Under the pieces are notes generated by a model, which saw only the letters and a program-made list of their open reading frames with translations, was not told the DNA's origin and searched no databases. Shown here piece by piece: positions 59,508-64,000 of a stretch of 64,000 bases of DNA (position 1 is the stretch's first letter; every line of letters starts with the position of its first letter). The translations under genes were made by a program, and so were the position numbers. Source of the DNA: Aldrovandia affinis (lineage: Eukaryota; Chordata; Actinopteri; Notacanthiformes; Halosauridae); the NCBI GenBank assembly GCA_029706075.1, contig JAINUG010000048.1, positions 5,400,374 to 5,464,373 on the forward strand, given 5' to 3'.

Positions 59508-59819
59508 GTTAGTATGACAAAGATTAAATCAATCAAATTAATACATTAATAGTGGGTCTATAAATTAATGCAAGAATACTTAGGCATGTCTAGGTTAGTG
59601 TGTCTTGATGAAGGGTCCTGTGGCAAAGTGCATGAAATGAAATTTCAGTGCCATACATGTATGCATACCTTGAATGTAGTTGGATTGATTAAAGCTATGG
59701 ATAAATCCCAATAGGGACTCAAATTGTGACAGCTAAAACAGTAGCATGGACTAAGTCTTTGTTGTGCATCATATGTATGTCTGTGTTGAGTTCTAATCTT
59801 AGCTATTTCTCTCTTGCAG
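59508..59819 (+). other. col23a1: Last intron, directly before the stop codon
   Basis: 312 bp, donor GTTAGT, acceptor CTCTCTTGCAG. Nothing else seen in it. Confidence 0.85.
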
Positions 59820-59822
59820 TGA
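59820..59822 (+). CDS. col23a1: col23a1 stop codon at the first base of the last exon
   Basis: The last exon begins TGATGACTAACACG right after TCTCTCTTGCAG, so the reading frame ...CWHK ends with TGA as its first codon, with a second in-frame TGA after it. This gives exactly the family's conserved end (PGCW-x-K-stop). Confidence 0.9.
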   Translation, partial: 

Positions 59823-60001
59823 TGACTAACACGAAGCATGCCGTCTGTACATATTGATATGGTATATTTTGCAACTGAGTACTTTTTCTTTTTAAACTTT
59901 TTTAAGGATACTTTTATATAATATATGGAGCTTTTTATAACAGACATTATAATGTATGTCTATTACCACGACTGTGTTAGCGAAGACATTTTTGTAGTAT
60001 T

Positions 60002-60007
60002 AATAAA
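60002..60007 (+). promoter_or_regulatory. Candidate polyadenylation signal AATAAA (proximal)
   Basis: First AATAAA after the stop, giving a 3' UTR of about 200 bases. Downstream GT-richness is weak (GGTTGTCAATGCTGTT). Confidence 0.4.
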
Positions 60008-62831
60008 TAATGAAAATGGAAGGTTGTCAATGCTGTTAAATAATGTTAAGGAAGGCTGCCACGTGGAATTGTTTTCAGGGTGTATAAGAGGGCAGGGAAA
60101 ATGAAATCAGTGAGCAGCAGATGGACTTAACTCTGATCGGAGGGAGACGAGTTGCTGCTACGTTGATGATCAGTAGCAAGGATGAGTTCTAACTTTACTA
60201 ACAGACTGGCCGGTTTGTTCACCGAGGACTGCTGCATGGGAGTGCACAGCTGATCCATGGACAATGTGGGGCACTTTGAATCAGTGTTGCCATTCCTCTT
60301 TACGCTGTTTGTTTTTGAAAGGACGAGCCTGGGTGGCAGAAGCCCAAACGAAAGCGCCTCTCCCAGCCCTAAAGGGAGAGGAAGTGTGAGAGATTTGGTA
60401 CACGTGGAGCTCTAAGAAGCCATGCACTGTAGAAATTATGGAACAAGGTCTGCGACACAGTCGGGACCTGCACAGAGTCTGCAGTGTGGAGTTTAACCAG
60501 CAGGGGGCGCTGCAGGTATCACAACACTTCAAAGCTGCCTTGGAAACAGAAGCACACCCCATCGCCTGGTTTTCTTCAGGGAAGTTACTTTCCTGACAGA
60601 GGCAATGGTAACTCTGAAAATTGTTTTCCCCCACCTGGTGTGCTGAAAATATTTTTCTACATTGTTTATCATTGTTTTGATTGAGTTACATTGATGTTGT
60701 TGTTGTTTTTTTTTCATTTATTTTGTAACCTATCAGGTTAATACAGTAAAAGATCCCTTCATAATGAAATAATACATTTATTGAGTTGTTTGCCATGCAA
60801 TTAAATTAAACCGTTGGGTGGTTGTTGATGCAGTGTAGTTAGAAATGACTTTAGCATGTACTTCAAAAAGAGAAAAATCCTTCCATTTAAATATCATACA
60901 GACAATCTGTTTAAAAAGAAATAGCGTTTCTTATATCTTATACTACTGAAATGTAGTAGTGATTACTATGATGTATTTTAATTAGTCAGTTACATTTGCA
61001 TTCCTGTGCATGGATGTCTTTGTATGATATACAGAGGTATATACGGTAAATGATATGTATTTGTTTTAAAATGAGGAAAACAAGTTGTCCAAAGTATTCA
61101 TACAAATAGCTTGTGCTGCTTTACAGGCACCCACGTGATTGAACATCTAAGTTAGTTTTGTGATAAGTCGAAATGTGTTATCTAGAAAGAAAATGGAAAA
61201 ATACCAAGGAACTAGCAGTATTTCAAACACTTTTCAACGTAAGTAGCTCTTTTTAACTTATTGATTGTGAGACTTCTTTCTCCTGTGTACTACTCAGACT
61301 CAGGCTGAGATAGCAGTGTGTCTCTTTCTGTTCATATATACATATTTTTTATTTTTTCAAGATCTACATTTTTCTTTTTTGCTGCTGAAGGATACGTATT
61401 CCTATCAATATAAGATGTTTCTGTCATTGGGAGATTTGTCACTGTTTAGAAGAAGCTGTGACCTGAGAGCTATGGTCTACAAAGTAATGTAAACCGTTGA
61501 AGTAAGTTAAAAGGATATTTTGCATCTGTGTTGATTTAACGGTGACGATTGCGTTCTTTTTAATTGACTGATACATTGTGACAACAGTTCTATGCCCTTA
61601 CAAGTGCAATACATGTTAATGCATAAGATTAACATGTGACGTGCTGCATGAAAGGCCTTTTCTTAGAGGGTCAGTGGGTGCACTGTACTTTTATTTTCCT
61701 GAAGTCTAAAGTCCAGGCAGTCTTTGCTCACACTGCCTCCTCAACCAATCTAAGGTTTCTATTCCGATCAACCAAACTGTAATAAACCTTTATTACTCCA
61801 TCCCCACCACTGCCACTACACTCATCGCCCTTATAACTGCCACACCAATGACGCACAACACACACATACTGTTTGCAGGAAACACACACACAAACATAGT
61901 GTTGGCAGGACACACACACACACACACACACTGTAGGCAGGAGACACAGGTGTTGTGTGCAGTGGATGGTGGCAGATTTAGAAGGGCTGAGAATCACTGA
62001 AGGACCCTGCTGCCAGTCACATATTTCTCTATAATCCTGTTTCCACCGAGGACACCAATATCTTCACCCTCCTCTCCTGAGTTCCTCTGCACAGGTCTAA
62101 TATTCTTTATAAAAATATAAATCATTACAGAACAACTGCTTGTACTGTGCAGGGCTGTCTTGCACCAGTATTTATGCTGCAACTATGCTATAAACTAACT
62201 ATGCATAGCTGGTGCAGGTGACCTTCTAAGTATAATAAAGAGAACTTTAACAATTGGCTCATATGTATATACCCATTACACTTAACCAGTGTCAATAAGC
62301 TTTCTACTTCAGTGCAGTGAACCACATTTGAACGAATGCGGTTTTGCTTTATATAATGCATTTATTACAGAGGCTCATGTGCCATAGGATCAGTTCTGTG
62401 ATTTTTACTCTTGTGCCCCATTTCATATTTTCATTTTACTCTGTTGTGTATTTTTTCAACTGCTTTATGGTGTGGATTCATTCATGAGACAGATCCCCAA
62501 AAAAAGTTTTTTTCCAATTTTGAAGTGGTCTCTCATTATTGATGGTGCCAATTTATCTGAAGGATTTCCAGAGATTTTGTCTTTGAAACACATTCACCAA
62601 TGTCTGAGATTGCTTCACCAGTTAACTTATCTTTACTGGGTTTATCAGACTTCCTGATTAGTTTGTTTGCAGTGTGTTTATGTATTTTAAGTTCCACAGT
62701 ATTGTTTTTCCTGTGTTTGCTTGTTGTATTTTGTTGTGTGTTTGGTTGTAAAAGAGTTTTCAGCTATTTTTGTTACTTTCTCTTTTGTTTTTGAAATAAG
62801 TGCATTCTGGTAAATTAAACATATAATCAGA

Positions 62832-62837
62832 AATAAA
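62832..62837 (+). promoter_or_regulatory. Candidate polyadenylation signal AATAAA (distal)
   Basis: AATAAA followed about 25 bases later by TTGTGTTTCTTTTT, a plausible downstream element. It would give a 3' UTR of about 3 kb. Confidence 0.4.
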
Positions 62838-63841
62838 CAATTTTAGTAAAAGAAAAATTGTGTTTCTTTTTATATACTGTATTTTATTTGCTTAAATACA
62901 GAAACGTACAAACCTGTATCACATCCTATTTTAAAAGCATCTTACTTTTCCCCACAAATTTATGGTTTTGTAATTTTGTATTATGTATGTATGAAAGTTC
63001 AAAAGTGACCTGAAATTTCTCTTTGAGAAATAGCACTTTTTCTGTCACTCACCAATGTTAAAACTAATAGACGAAATACCACTGGTAACAAAGGCCAGCC
63101 TGAGGACCCCCAGGGACACCCCATGAACCCCACTGCAAGAAGTAGTGTCACACTGGAGATCATGTACAAACTCCTGGGATGCCAAATTCAATAATACACT
63201 ATTACGCTGCTATGTTTTGAAATACATTTGTGCCTATACTTTGTTCTTTGGGTAAGTATTAGTATTAAATTCACTTATTAAATAAATATGCATCTGTTCT
63301 TAAGATGCAGCGGTCATTTATACAGTAGTTTGCTATATGCATAACTTAAGATTCGGGCTGTGTCCCAGCACTTTTACCTTGTTTCATTGTTACCTTGTTT
63401 CCTCATTCCCTACCTTCGTCTCCTGATCCTTGTCCACTTCACAATGCATCAGAAGTAGATGAGGGAAGGAGACAATGGCCATATTCCATTTAAACCATTC
63501 CATTCCATTCCCTACCTTCACTCCTGGGAGGCAGACTCCAAACAGCGTTTTCTTCTACTTCATACGATTGGCAGTTGGAGTAACACTCATTTGGAGTGCG
63601 ACTGATATGAGATGGAAGAGCGATACCATTTTCAAATTTAACAGCCTCACAACTTCGAACATGCAGACATCCATACTAAGAAACATCCACTGCTACCATG
63701 GAAACCGCATTCCTCATTGCAGCTAGCATTACATTTTATACTCCCACCTTTACAGTATTTCATTTGTACCTGCATAAAGCATCATTAGCATAGTGGAACA
63801 AACTATGACAAATAATAGGTATATAACACAAATATAGTATA

Positions 63842-63874
63842 TATGTATATAGAAATATATATATATATATATGC
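63842..63874. repeat. (AT)n simple repeat
   Basis: Alternating AT/TATATA run directly before the terminal repeat fragment. Confidence 0.85.
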
Positions 63875-64000
63875 CGATCAGCCACAACATCAAAACCACT
63901 GACAGGTGAAATGAATAACATTGATCATCTCGTTACAATGGCACCTGTCAAGGGGTGGGATATATTAGGCAGCAAGTGAACAGTCAGTTCTTGGAAGTTG
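63875..64000 (+). mobile_element. DNA transposon end, cut by the window edge
   Basis: TGCCGATCAGCCACAACATC, AAAACCACTGACAGGTGAA and GGCACCTGTCAAGGGGTGGG are sequences I recall from the end of a widespread fish DNA transposon, probably Tc1/mariner-like. The rest lies beyond 64000. Confidence 0.5.

Larger units (their letters stand above)
13620..60007 (+). other. col23a1: col23a1 gene, 3' portion (30 exons in window)
   Basis: This is a type II transmembrane collagen of the MACIT group (collagens XIII, XXIII, XXV, and the related XVII), whose trimer sits at the plasma membrane and can be shed. The exons joined here give about 474 codons of Gly-X-Y repeats with short interruptions. Assignment to XXIII rather than XXV or XIII rests on colinear matches to remembered human COL23A1: GRDGYPGPLGLDGKP (exons 3-4), GLVGLPGTKGEKG (exon 24), GPPGLDQPCPV (exon 27) and the terminal PGCWHK (exon 29). 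Exons 8 and 16 instead resemble COL25A1. Known members have a short cytoplasmic tail, a membrane helix, an N-terminal coiled coil and a furin site before the first helix; none of these is in the window. Introns are phase 0 apart from the first. The end given is the first AATAAA after the stop; the true 3' end may be further downstream. Confidence 0.9.
59823..64000 (+). other. col23a1: 3' UTR and downstream DNA
   Basis: AT-rich, no coding sequence recognised. Candidate AATAAA signals lie at 60002, 61781, 62234, 62832 and 63281. The one at 62832 has a GT/T-rich stretch (TTGTGTTTCTTTTT) about 25 bases on, and the one at 60002 only a weak one. CA repeats lie near 61880-61930. Where the transcript ends cannot be told. 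No second gene was seen before 64000. Confidence 0.6.

Overview
This window is vertebrate nuclear DNA, almost certainly from a teleost fish. The genes are split by long introns, the splice sites are standard GT/AG, and the DNA is full of dinucleotide microsatellites, hAT, Tc1, piggyBac and PIF/Harbinger relics, and tRNA-derived SINEs with the fish L2-type tail. Nothing prokaryotic is present. The species cannot be named; the SINE tail resembles those described from eels and other teleosts, which is only a weak hint.

The window holds the 3' three-quarters of one plus-strand gene for a membrane-associated collagen with interrupted triple helix (MACIT). I assign it to collagen alpha-1(XXIII), col23a1. 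Thirty exons are read from 13620 to the stop at 59820-59822: 29 coding exons and a last exon that starts with the stop codon and continues as 3' UTR. All junctions are phase 0 except the first one (an incoming G plus exon 1, and exon 1 to exon 2). Most exons are multiples of 9 bp carrying whole Gly-X-Y triplets. The exons for the cytoplasmic part, membrane anchor and N-terminal coiled coil must lie upstream, outside the window; I found none in 1-13619.

Region by region: 1-13619 is intron with a large GT array, a fresh hAT MITE and a roughly 170 bp GA array. 13620-35487 holds seven small exons (COL1 domain, including an 8-nt microexon) separated by introns of up to 10.5 kb. 39308-39379 is a non-collagenous exon resembling one in COL25A1. 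40933-53512 is a dense block of 19 exons encoding the rest of the triple helix and its interruptions. 53426-59822 is the C-terminal end, with two alternative-looking cysteine exons, a 39 bp exon ending in ...GCWHK, and a stop formed at the start of the last exon. 59823-64000 is 3' UTR and downstream DNA.

Main points for follow-up: the 8-nt microexon; two exons (9 and 17) that each lack one base in a C or G/C run, probably sequence errors; an apparently duplicated C-terminal cysteine exon (28); two exons (8 and 16) that look COL25A1-like inside a COL23A1-like gene; and a roughly 130 bp intronic segment present twice, upstream of two neighbouring exons. No new kind of biological system was found. 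Protein family comparisons are from memory, not from a search.
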